In this document: positions 13,737 through 20,814 of the stretch, in pieces | Position numbering within the stretch: position 1 is the stretch's first letter | Layout: every line of letters starts with the position of its first letter | Source: G020353115 sp964389685 | GTDB taxonomy: Bacteria; Bacteroidota; Bacteroidia; Bacteroidales; VadinHA17 | Reading direction: 5' to 3' | NCBI GenBank assembly: GCA_964389685.1 | Contig: CAYMFM010000071.1 | Location: 1 to 20,814 of the forward strand | DNA length: 20,814 nucleotides | Position numbers and translations under genes: made by a program | Notes under the pieces: model-generated | The model's input: only the letters and a program-made list of their open reading frames with translations | What the model was told of the DNA's origin: nothing | Database searches by the model: none

Positions 13737-14456
13737 ATGATGAAAAAAAGAATTTCTTCCAGCGTAATCCTTGTTTTTCTTGCCTGTTTCTTATTGCCAC
13801 AAACCCTGCCTGCTCAGCATGTAAGCGGTGACGGGAATGTCACCAAAAAGAGCCGCAAGGTCTCTGATTTTAATGCCGTATCGGTCAGTTCCGGGATCGA
13901 CCTCTACCTAACCCAGGGAAATGCAGTGAGCCTTGAGGTGGAAGCCGATCAGAACCTTCACGAGTACATCATCACCGAGGTGGAAGATGGAGTGCTGAAG
14001 GTATATGTTGATGGCTCAATCCGGAGTGCGAAAGAGATGAACGTCTACCTGACCTTCCGGGAACTCGATGCCATTTCCGCTTCGGGCGGGTCCGATGTGA
14101 AAGCAAACGGGACCATCAACCAGGACAGATTGACCGTAGAATGTTCAGGCGGCAGCGACATCAATATGGACCTGAAGGTTGATGAGTTGAAGTTTTCTGC
14201 CAGCGGTGGTTCGGATGCGACTATTACAGGGGAAGCCAGGGTGTTTTCCGCCAAATCAAGCGGCGGAAGCGACCTGAAAGCGATGGAGCTGAAAGCGGCT
14301 GAGTGTACACTTGAAAGCAGTGGAGGGTCGGACGCCCATGTGTATGTTACGGAAAAGCTGAAGGTCGTTGCAAGCGGTGGCAGCGATGTCTATTACAAAG
14401 GGGATGCAGTGGTTGATGCCAGCGTGAGCGGAAGTTCGGACCTGCATAAAAAATAA
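13737..14456 (+). CDS. Secreted head-GIN domain (DUF2807) protein
   Basis: A 239-residue exported protein. A signal peptide (SSVILVFLACFLLPQTLPAQ, cleavage after AQ) is followed by the DUF2807 opening GNVTKKSRKVSDFNAVSVSS, then GIDLYLTQG and a series of beta strands. The C-terminal half is built from a tandem motif, SGGSD, seen six times and ending SGSSDLHKK, spaced about 18-24 residues apart. This fits a right-handed beta-solenoid in which SGGSD forms equivalent turns. Family members are abundant in Bacteroidota and are described as putative adhesins, but no biochemical role is established. The start is ATGATG; either ATG gives an intact signal peptide. It stands alone between repeats. Confidence 0.9.
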   Translation: MMKKRISSSVILVFLACFLLPQTLPAQHVSGDGNVTKKSRKVSDFNAVSVSSGIDLYLTQGNAVSLEVEADQNLHEYIITEVEDGVLKVYVDGSIRSAKEMNVYLTFRELDAISASGGSDVKANGTINQDRLTVECSGGSDINMDLKVDELKFSASGGSDATITGEARVFSAKSSGGSDLKAMELKAAECTLESSGGSDAHVYVTEKLKVVASGGSDVYYKGDAVVDASVSGSSDLHKK

Positions 14457-14508
14457 GTGAGATACATTTTTTACGAAGCAAAGCTGATGTAAAAAATTAA
14501 TATCGAAC

Positions 14509-14547
14509 TCCTGCCCGCCAGGCAGGAATTCAGAATGACGTTTTTTT
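14509..14547 (+). terminator. Hairpin with T-run after the DUF2807 gene
   Basis: TCCTGCC (14509-14515) pairs with GGCAGGA (14521-14527) around CGCCA. A run of seven T follows at 14541-14547 after a 13-bp gap, longer than normal for a terminator. The segment GGCAGGAATTCAGAATGACG resembles a widespread intergenic repeat, so it may be a repeat that also ends transcription. Confidence 0.45.
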
Positions 14548-14548
14548 G

Positions 14549-14569
14549 GGCTTTTGAGACACCCTCTAC
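14549..14569 (+). repeat. Additional copy of the 21-bp CTTTTGAGACACC repeat
   Basis: GGCTTTTGAGACACCCTCTA plus C is a direct match (17 of 21) to the right end of the palindromic element at 13641-13661. It overlaps the last codons and stop of the convergent 201-codon gene. Confidence 0.6.
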
Positions 14570-15171
14570 TCCACCATCAACACGTGCGTTTCCCAGAAGG
14601 CTTTGCTATTTAAGTAGTCCTCTTCTGATTGAATTTCGCGGTCGGGGAATATCGGGGCATACTTGCCAGGGAATATGGTAAGGGTCCGGATCTCCTCTCC
14701 ATCTCTCCCCAGGATCAACTGGACCTCCCAGGTAGGGGGTGGAGTTCTTACGATTGTTTTTAAGGGGATGGCATCCCTCTCCAGCTCTATGATATCCGCT
14801 TTCTCAGTGTCGGAAAGCTCATCCATGGGAATCAAGTTATCATAACCGATACCCTCCGGAAATTCCTCCCTGTCAAATACGATTTCCAGCTCACAACGGT
14901 TATGCTTCCACACCACCGAAGGATCAATTGCTTTCAGTTTCAGAAACAACCCTTTGACCAGATCTTCCGGGTTGGAAACCCATGCGGGATTAAAATTCGA
15001 TCCGGGCCGTTTCATCCGCTCCAGCATCTGTTCTCTCGTGCAGATCTCGCTTTTACACAGTTTGTCAATGTAAGGTTCGTCCACTTCCTTGAAGTGTTTC
15101 AACACATGGTATTGGAGTTCCTTATCGAACAATCCAACCGCCAGTTCTTTAAAATCAATTTTTTCACCCAT
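14566..15171 (-). CDS. Conserved-looking soluble protein of unknown function (201 aa)
   Basis: The product has no signal peptide or membrane segment and was not recognised. The N-terminal half is helical and charged (FDKELQYHVLKHFKEVDEPY). The C-terminal part looks beta-rich, with WEVQLILGRDGEEIRTLTIF and PGKYAPIFPDRE, then SKAFWETHVLMVE. It starts one base inside the stop of the 443-codon gene (TAATG), so the two are translationally coupled and the proteins probably act together. The stop codon falls within a copy of a dispersed 21-bp repeat, so its last residues may derive from that repeat. Confidence 0.6.
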   Translation of the reverse strand: MGEKIDFKELAVGLFDKELQYHVLKHFKEVDEPYIDKLCKSEICTREQMLERMKRPGSNFNPAWVSNPEDLVKGLFLKLKAIDPSVVWKHNRCELEIVFDREEFPEGIGYDNLIPMDELSDTEKADIIELERDAIPLKTIVRTPPPTWEVQLILGRDGEEIRTLTIFPGKYAPIFPDREIQSEEDYLNSKAFWETHVLMVE

Positions 15172-16502
15172 TATTTTCTTCCTTTTCTAAAAATGATATA
15201 AATGAGCAGGAAAATAATAATCCCGTTGGTAATGGTAATGTATGGATACATGACATCCCTGGAGATTCCCAAATTGACTCCCCATTCCGAAAAGTCATAT
15301 AACACAGAAAAAACACTCAGCAGGGTAATGATGACCAGTGCAATATTAAACGTTTTCTCTCTGCGTTCCTGGAAATGCTCGTTGATCCGCATGATCTTGG
15401 TCTCCATCCGTTCAATCTCCGATTGTATTTCCAGGGAAAACATCAGCTTGTCCTGCAACAGGTCGGGCAGGAATTTATAGGATATATGGCTGTGGTAGTA
15501 ATCGTTGATGAACTCGATAAACATATCGCGTATTTTTTCTGTCCGTTTGCTCACCACGGTCACATCACTGAGTTCCGAATTGGTCAGGTACATGAAAAAT
15601 TTGATGTAGAGGCAATGGATATAAAGATTGAAGTAATCGTACTCCCAGCTCTTGAACCGGTCGGGAAAATTCATGCTGATTCTTGTAAAGGTATCGTACA
15701 GTGCCAGTGCTGACCAGTTCCGAAATACGGAGATCTTATTGTTGGCGATCTGTTCTTTAAAATAGCTCTCGGATGGAGCAAAAACACCCTTCCCTTTTGA
15801 TGATCCGAGCAAGGCAACATTCCCCATGTCATACAGCAGGTAATCCATCTCCTCTTCCGGGATCTCTTCTTTCAGGTCAATATGCGTATAGGCTTTCAAC
15901 TGCGGATTATAGACACTCCAATCCTTTTCGAGGTTCAAACCTTTCAGAAAATTCTGTTCAATGAATTCCTTCATCGACAGCTGGTTATCCTCACCCGCGA
16001 ATTTAATCTGAGCATCCAGGTATCTGATTTTGTTCAAAAAATCAGACACCATTCCCAAGTTCAGACCGGATCCCTCATTCAGGCAGATTTTCAATGAGAA
16101 TATTCCGATTCCGTGGGGGAACAGGAACAGATCGGCATACTCAACTCCAAATGGTATCGCCTTCTCGTCATCGATCACCACACCTGCACCATTTAGAGAA
16201 TCTTGGTTATCAAGGCACTCCAGCAGGGTGAGGTGGTTCAGGATCTTTGGATTCAACCGGCCGGGGGGTGATTCAGCATATCGAATTTCCGGAAAAATAT
16301 TATTCAGATAACTGTCGTAATAACTGTGATTCAGGTAGTCAAATGTTTTTTCATAATCTCCGTCAAAAATTCTCTTCTTCCAGTTAGCATATTTTTCAGC
16401 CATTACCTTCTGGTCGATCTTGCAGATATCATACCGGAACAAGCCACTGCTTATGACATAGAATGAATGTATTTCTGTTGATGGCGATATTCTCTGTGTC
16501 AT
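15171..16502 (-). CDS. Protein of unknown function with C-terminal two-helix membrane hairpin (443 aa)
   Basis: About 380 cytoplasmic residues are followed by a predicted coiled-coil helix (SEIERMETKIMRINEHFQER, about 361-380) and two membrane segments at about 385-403 (FNIALVIITLLSVFSVLYDF) and 420-438 (PYITITNGIIIFLLIYIIF), ending in a basic tail. This layout, a large soluble domain, a stalk helix and two terminal helices, recalls CorA-type channels. However, the GMN signature is absent (GVNLGIS lies in the loop), and the soluble part was not recognised, so this is resemblance of architecture only. It is coupled to the 201-codon gene by a one-base overlap and lies 5 bp after a 33-codon ORF. 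Confidence 0.6.
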   Translation of the reverse strand: MTQRISPSTEIHSFYVISSGLFRYDICKIDQKVMAEKYANWKKRIFDGDYEKTFDYLNHSYYDSYLNNIFPEIRYAESPPGRLNPKILNHLTLLECLDNQDSLNGAGVVIDDEKAIPFGVEYADLFLFPHGIGIFSLKICLNEGSGLNLGMVSDFLNKIRYLDAQIKFAGEDNQLSMKEFIEQNFLKGLNLEKDWSVYNPQLKAYTHIDLKEEIPEEEMDYLLYDMGNVALLGSSKGKGVFAPSESYFKEQIANNKISVFRNWSALALYDTFTRISMNFPDRFKSWEYDYFNLYIHCLYIKFFMYLTNSELSDVTVVSKRTEKIRDMFIEFINDYYHSHISYKFLPDLLQDKLMFSLEIQSEIERMETKIMRINEHFQERREKTFNIALVIITLLSVFSVLYDFSEWGVNLGISRDVMYPYITITNGIIIFLLIYIIFRKGRK

Positions 16503-16507
16503 AATTA

Positions 16508-16609
16508 TTAATTGAACTTCAGTCCCATCAGGATCACGTCATCCACCTTTTGAAAAGAACTGGTGGGTGACTTCAGCTTAAACCGCAGGGTGCGAATTCT
16601 TTCTTCCAT
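16508..16609 (-). CDS. Possible 33-residue ORF at the head of the unknown unit
   Basis: ATG at 16607-16609 to TAA at 16508-16510 encodes a basic peptide beginning MEERIRTLRFKLK and ending ILMGLKFN. Its stop is 5 bp upstream of the 443-codon start, operon-like spacing, and codon use looks like the neighbours. It may be a small protein, a leader peptide or the tail of a lost gene. No homologue was recognised. Confidence 0.4.
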   Translation of the reverse strand: MEERIRTLRFKLKSPTSSFQKVDDVILMGLKFN

Positions 16610-17192
16610 TTACCAGTCCGAATGAAATGGAAGTTAACTATTTTTCTTTACAATAATTAAAAAGACGAAAACCTTTTTAATTAAAATGTTGATATATAAT
16701 ACTTTATGTGTTTAGAATTTTTATTAAAATCAAAAGTTACTAAACTTTATTTAAAAAAACATCAAGACGACTTATTCATTTAAACAAAAAAATCCGGCCG
16801 CTTTTGAACCCCGGGATTTTTTCTTAGATTTACATTCAAACAGCCTGACGAATACGGAAGTCTATATTATATATTGTCTTTACAAGTCGTTGGTCAAACA
16901 ATGGTCACACGATAGTAATTCTGTAGTAACTCAATTGTAACTCAGTTGTAACTCAATCGTAATTATTCATCAGCCTGCTTGTTATTTTGTTAACAATTCC
17001 CACAGGGATTGTTTTTCGGGGTTCAATGACTATAATTACACTCCTGCCTCATATCTTTTACCGAGAACCGAGCAACGAGTCGAAGATCGTGACTTTGCAA
17101 AGCAAACGTCATGATTGGAGACCCTGACCGACTACAAGGAGCGTCAGGGGACCGAGTACCACTCTTTAAACTCATTACTCACTTCTCATAAC
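16610..17192. other. Intergenic region with 11-bp tandem repeats and hairpins
   Basis: About 580 bp without a gene. It holds 11-bp periodic repeats at 16891-16964. A small hairpin at 16994-17016 (CAATTCCC/GGGATTG, then five T on the plus strand) has no obvious plus-strand gene to serve. A 7-bp stem at 17122-17149 (CCCTGAC/GTCAGGG) lies 44 bp past the ABC transporter stop and lacks a T-run. The left part is AT-rich and should contain the promoter of the unit beginning at 16609. Confidence 0.55.
16891..16964 (+). repeat. Degenerate 11-bp tandem repeats
   Basis: Two units of the form TGGTCAAACAA and TGGTCACACGA (16891-16912) are followed by TA. Then come GTAATTCTGTA, GTAACTCAATT, GTAACTCAGTT, GTAACTCAATC and a partial GTAATT (16915-16964). 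The 11-bp step is close to one turn of DNA. Confidence 0.7.
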
Positions 17193-20100
17193 TCAACCTC
17201 TACGTCTTATCCGTATCCCCTCGAAATAGTTCACTAGTATCTTCAGCAGGTCGAAATAGAGGATCACATAGAGGGCCAGGGAGGTGAGCCAGATGAAGAT
17301 GATATTGAACCAGAAGGTGTCGATCTCTTTATCACCCAGTCGTTTTACAGGAGCATAGAGGTGTGCCCGGCCTGTCCCGGACTCAGGGATCATGTAGATC
17401 GGATCCTTTTTGCGAATCAGCCGGTTCCGGGTTATTTCGATCTTATTGATCATATTGCGGTTAAGCAGGAGGTCAGACAGTGCCCGGTTGTGGTTTTTGT
17501 TTCGCAGTTCCAGCACAGCTTCCCGTGAACCCATCTTTTCCATCAGGGCTTCGTACACCCGGTCTCTTTCTTTGCTTACCTCCTGTAATTTCTCCTCCAT
17601 CACAGAACGGACATACTCCAGGTATTGTTTTGCCTCATCGGCAACCTGTGATGAAAAGGAATCCACATTCAGTTTTTCAACCGGAAAAACAAACTGCACT
17701 TCGGGTCTTTTGCCAAGACGGTCCAGTTCGGTGCTAAGGATATCCAGCCTCCATCGATTGTTTCTCTCTTCATCGTCTTTCTCACTATTGCGTTCCAGGT
17801 TTTCAACCATAAGGTTTAGCCTCGGGATGAGAAAAGAGGAGTGATAGGAAGCCTCACTCATCTTCTGGTCCACTTCAAAGAACTCTTTCTGAAAAGGATT
17901 GTTCTTAAACTGTTCAACTGTAAGTGCCTCGTATGCCCACCGCGAAGTCATCAGATCCCCGATAATGGGAACATAAACCGAAGTAGTGATCTTTTTGTGG
18001 AGCTTATCAAAGGGAACAATTGCACCACTGAACAGCAATTGGGGAACGAGCACCAGGGGAATCAGGATATAGATGGTCACGACCGAATTGAACGCTGAGG
18101 AGATATTTAATCCGATCATGTTTGCCAGGCAGGCTGTTGTAAACAGGATCAACCAGAAGCTGAGTGTCATTTCACGGATCTCAAGAATGAGGTTTCCAAC
18201 CACAATGAAACTGAGGGTTTGAATGGCAGAAATGATAAAGAGCACCAGGATTTTTGAATTGAGGTAGCTGAACCGGCTCAGGTGCAGAAAGCTCTCCCTC
18301 TTCAGCAGCCGGGCATCCCGGATAATTTCCTCCGCGCTTACGGTCATCCCGATAAAAAGGGCTACAACGACACTCATAAAGAGGTATGCCGGCAGGTTGT
18401 CATTTTCAGCGAACACATAAGCATCCGGATTATCCAATGTACCACTGATGTATTTGGTGAAATATCCGATAATCACAGCCAGGATGGGTGCTTCCAGGAA
18501 ATTCACCAGCAGGTATTGAGTATTGCTCAGTTTTGAAAGAATATTCCGAAAGGTGAAGATCTGGAATTGTTTTGCTTTTCCCGGTCTGCTAAACCGGCTT
18601 TCCGGCAGTTTTTCTGTTTTCGGTTTAATCCTTTTCTCCTTTTCCAGGTTCTCTTTATAGAGCTGGTACCATTCCTTTGGAGCAACCCTCCGGCTGCCGG
18701 TAAATTTTCCATACTGGTTTACGAACTTTGTTTCGATGATCTGAAGTACCTGTTCCGGATTCACATTACCACAGGTAACGCACTGGCTTTCCTCCGCATT
18801 AACATGGTTGCTCATCTTCTTAAAATAGACAACGGCTTCGAGCGGATTTCCCTGGTATATGGGGTATCCTCCCTTATCCAGGACCAGCAGATTATCAAAC
18901 AGTTTATAGATAAAGGAGGAGGGCTGGTGTATATTGACCATGACCAGTTTTCCTTTCAGGGTTTGCTCCTTCAGCAGCAACATGACCATTTCCGAATCCA
19001 TAGAGGAAAGCCCGGAGGTCGGTTCATCCACAAAGAGGATGGAGGGTTCTCTCATCAACTCCAATCCAATGTTTAACCGTTTTCTCTGTCCTCCGCTGAT
19101 GGTTTTGTTCAGGGGATCACCCACCTTCAGGTGCTTTATCTCATTCAGATCAAGATCCCTGAGCACCCGGGCAACCGTTTTCAGAATCCTTATTTCCGAA
19201 TAGTCTGAAAAGCAAAGTTTTGCATTGAAATATAAATTCTGGAATACGGAAAGTTCCTCGATCAACAGGTCATCCTGCGGGACATACCCGATAACACCTT
19301 CCAGCTTCTTCTCTTCCTCATTCAGATCCACACCGTTTATCAGGACCTTTCCGCTTTTCGGTTTAAGGTTCCCGTTCAGCAGGTTCAGCAGGGTCGATTT
19401 ACCTGTACCGCTTCCCCCCATAATACCAACCAGTTGTCCCGATTTCGCGACAAAGCTCAATGGTTGAATGCCGTTCTCACTATTCCTGAACTTGTATTCG
19501 ATGTGATCGGCCGAAAAAAGCAGTTCCGCCTGGGTGGATTCCTTGAGAAATTTACCTGCCACATCGCTGAAGTAGACCGGCATAATTTTTTCACTTCGGA
19601 TTACCGAACCGCTATCCATGATATAGGAACGACCGGGAAGGATATTCTGGGCGTTATGGAAGAGGGTTTTTTTCCCGATGTACTTGAAAACAAACGTATC
19701 CGTGCTGTTTATGTGAAGAAAAACCAGTTTGCCTTCAAGGTTTTTTCTAATGATGTGTCTTATTTCCGCATAAGCTTCCGGATCGGCATTGTCAATGACA
19801 AGCCGGTTCTCCCGTTCAATCTGATCGATTCTATCACGCAGTACAAGTGAAAGAAGGTTTTTGTATTCATTATCCGATATATTAAACGTATCGGAAACGG
19901 TTTTTATGAAATCATATTCTTTTTCGGTAATCACATGGTCCTCGTTCACAAATTCAATTAACCTTAGAAATACCAGGATCTTTTCTTCCTGCTGCAGGCC
20001 TTCATTGATATCCTGGCATATCATCAATGCTTTCACCGAGTCGGATGATCTTTTTTTCCGGCTTTCCGTACTCTCTCTATTGGTAAATGTACGGTGGTGC

Positions 20101-20273
20101 TGGGAAAGGTAATCCTCAAACAGTGCCAGGTATTGAGGCAACTGGTCACGGTTCAGGTGTTGTTTCAGGTAAGATTCGATGATTGTTCTTGCTGTTTGGG
20201 AGATTCCCTCTTTATCAACATTGGCAATGATGGCAAACAGTTGAAGCAGCGCTTTCAGGATCGTTTCTTTCAT
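17193..20273 (-). CDS. ABC transporter half with TerB-like N-terminus and ABCG-type membrane domain
   Basis: A 1026-residue protein. Residues 1-150 are helical and resemble a TerB-like domain (LLQLFAIIANVDKEGIS, then FVNEDHVITEKEYDFI). Residues about 180-250 form a small beta-rich domain. The nucleotide-binding domain has Walker A GIMGGSGTGKSTLL (near 284-297), the Q-loop region GYVPQDD, signature TISGGQRKRLNIGLELM and Walker B ILFVDEPTSGL. The order ATPase first, membrane domain second, and the signature are those of the ABCG/white type. A cysteine motif (CVTCGNVNPEQ) follows the ATPase. Six membrane segments follow, the last pair separated by a long extracytoplasmic loop rich in charged coiled-coil sequence, ending with FWFNIIFIWLTSLALYVILY. 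The substrate is unknown. It is probably a homodimer, since no partner gene is adjacent. The length is well above the usual 600-700 residues for this class. Confidence 0.9.
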   Translation of the reverse strand: MKETILKALLQLFAIIANVDKEGISQTARTIIESYLKQHLNRDQLPQYLALFEDYLSQHHRTFTNRESTESRKKRSSDSVKALMICQDINEGLQQEEKILVFLRLIEFVNEDHVITEKEYDFIKTVSDTFNISDNEYKNLLSLVLRDRIDQIERENRLVIDNADPEAYAEIRHIIRKNLEGKLVFLHINSTDTFVFKYIGKKTLFHNAQNILPGRSYIMDSGSVIRSEKIMPVYFSDVAGKFLKESTQAELLFSADHIEYKFRNSENGIQPLSFVAKSGQLVGIMGGSGTGKSTLLNLLNGNLKPKSGKVLINGVDLNEEEKKLEGVIGYVPQDDLLIEELSVFQNLYFNAKLCFSDYSEIRILKTVARVLRDLDLNEIKHLKVGDPLNKTISGGQRKRLNIGLELMREPSILFVDEPTSGLSSMDSEMVMLLLKEQTLKGKLVMVNIHQPSSFIYKLFDNLLVLDKGGYPIYQGNPLEAVVYFKKMSNHVNAEESQCVTCGNVNPEQVLQIIETKFVNQYGKFTGSRRVAPKEWYQLYKENLEKEKRIKPKTEKLPESRFSRPGKAKQFQIFTFRNILSKLSNTQYLLVNFLEAPILAVIIGYFTKYISGTLDNPDAYVFAENDNLPAYLFMSVVVALFIGMTVSAEEIIRDARLLKRESFLHLSRFSYLNSKILVLFIISAIQTLSFIVVGNLILEIREMTLSFWLILFTTACLANMIGLNISSAFNSVVTIYILIPLVLVPQLLFSGAIVPFDKLHKKITTSVYVPIIGDLMTSRWAYEALTVEQFKNNPFQKEFFEVDQKMSEASYHSSFLIPRLNLMVENLERNSEKDDEERNNRWRLDILSTELDRLGKRPEVQFVFPVEKLNVDSFSSQVADEAKQYLEYVRSVMEEKLQEVSKERDRVYEALMEKMGSREAVLELRNKNHNRALSDLLLNRNMINKIEITRNRLIRKKDPIYMIPESGTGRAHLYAPVKRLGDKEIDTFWFNIIFIWLTSLALYVILYFDLLKILVNYFEGIRIRRRG

Positions 20274-20353
20274 TAAATCAGGTAAAGGGAGTTATGTAAC
20301 ATAAAATGAATTGAAGTAAACTGTTAAATTTACAAAGAAAGAAATTTATTCAT
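20274..20353. promoter_or_regulatory. Divergent intergenic region
   Basis: The 80 bp between the divergently transcribed ABC transporter and thioesterase genes must hold both promoters. It is AT-rich, and no convincing -7/-33 pair was found. Confidence 0.35.
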
Positions 20354-20814
20354 ATGGAAAAAAAGGCATTTCAGGATTATTATCCGGAACACCTCAGTTA
20401 TTGTTACGGATGTGGCCGGTTAAATGAAAAAGGATATCAGATAAAAAGTTACTGGGACGGGGATGAGACGGTTTGTCATTTCCATCCAAAACCCTATCAC
20501 ATGGCTGTTCCGGGATATGTGTATGGCGGATTGATCGCATCGGTTATCGACTGCCATAGCACGGGCACTGCAGCAGCTGCCAAATACAGGGAAGAAAACA
20601 GGGGTATGGAGACAAAACCGGCTTTCCGTTTTCTCACCGCCTCTCTGAAAGTTGACTACCTCAAACCGACTCCCATAGATACAGAACTTGAACTTCGTGG
20701 CCGCATAAAAGCTGTAGACGGGCGTAAGGTATGGGTGGAAGTGGATCTCATGTCAAATGGCATTGTCTGTGCCAAAGGAGAAGTGCTTTGCATACAGGTT
20801 CCTGAAGATATGAA
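20354..20814 (+). CDS. PaaI-type hotdog thioesterase (partial, runs off the window)
   Basis: 153 full codons are present with no stop before the window edge. The product has the hotdog-thioesterase pattern. An N-terminal CYGCG (residues 17-21) is followed by strand DETVCHFHP, then the long hotdog helix PGYVYGGLIASVIDCHSTGT, where family members place the catalytic or CoA-contacting residues. The strand SLKVDYLKPTP and the final strand of V-W-V-E-V-D-L type complete the core. Such enzymes hydrolyse acyl-CoA thioesters; the substrate is not predictable. Start choice: ATG at 20354 with A-rich sequence upstream. Only a few C-terminal residues are probably missing. Confidence 0.85.
   Translation, partial: MEKKAFQDYYPEHLSYCYGCGRLNEKGYQIKSYWDGDETVCHFHPKPYHMAVPGYVYGGLIASVIDCHSTGTAAAAKYREENRGMETKPAFRFLTASLKVDYLKPTPIDTELELRGRIKAVDGRKVWVEVDLMSNGIVCAKGEVLCIQVPEDM

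Noticed and set aside
15171..16502. CorA magnesium channel
   Set aside because: The GMN motif is missing and the soluble part does not resemble CorA; only the topology is similar.
16891..16964. CRISPR array
   Set aside because: Units are 11 bp and contiguous with no spacers; no cas gene is near.
17410..17844. 144-codon plus-strand frame inside the ABC transporter gene
   Set aside because: It lies antisense to a clear coding region, has serine/arginine-rich composition typical of antisense shadows, and shows no motif.
18567..19076. 169-codon plus-strand frame inside the ABC transporter gene
   Set aside because: It lies antisense to the ATPase domain with no domain signal of its own.

Overview
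The window looks like chromosomal DNA of a Bacteroidota member, probably an environmental Bacteroidales/Marinilabiliales-type genome. The evidence is the gene families (head-GIN/DUF2807 protein, membrane-anchored LuxR regulator, TerB-like/ABCG fusion transporter, TrxB of the Bacteroidetes type), mostly weak Shine-Dalgarno sequences, A-rich leaders, TAnnTTTG-type -7 boxes and abundant short palindromic intergenic repeats. Assignment below phylum is a guess.

Layout. 1-1020: right part of an IS21-family insertion sequence (istA tail, istB, repeated terminal motif). 1139-2155: an Old Yellow Enzyme family oxidoreductase, richer in G+C than its surroundings. 2502-4059: a bile acid:sodium symporter (BASS) family transporter and the 3' remnant of an upstream gene. 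4458-4715: a one-domain RRM RNA-binding protein. 4806-9454: the most notable part, an array of integron gene cassettes, all on the minus strand. Four genes are each followed by an imperfect palindrome with integron R''/R' boxes (attC sites), and two genes have their stop codon inside the R'' box. In transcription order they encode a HEPN-type protein (RNKLVH motif), a PIN-like nuclease, a DUF4145-type zinc-ribbon/HEPN-like protein and an OLD-family ATPase-TOPRIM nuclease. No integrase gene is visible, so this is a CALIN or the far part of a larger integron.

10069-11645: a two-gene unit of a secreted protein and a membrane-bound LuxR-type regulator, with a palindrome at its promoter. 12172-12247: tRNA-Pro(GGG). 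12401-13405: thioredoxin reductase with a strong terminator. 13737-14456: secreted DUF2807 protein. 14566-16609: a tightly coupled minus-strand unit of a 33-residue ORF, a 443-residue protein with a C-terminal membrane hairpin and a 201-residue soluble protein, all of unknown function. 17193-20273: large ABC transporter half with extra N-terminal domains. 20354-end: partial hotdog thioesterase.

Four diverged copies of a repeat of about 98 bp (2277, 4276, 9781, 11962) sit at the junctions between gene blocks. Two of them bracket the cassette array as direct repeats. From about 12.2 kb rightwards the window reads as ordinary core chromosome; the left 11 kb is accessory, carrying an IS, cassettes, remnants and repeats.
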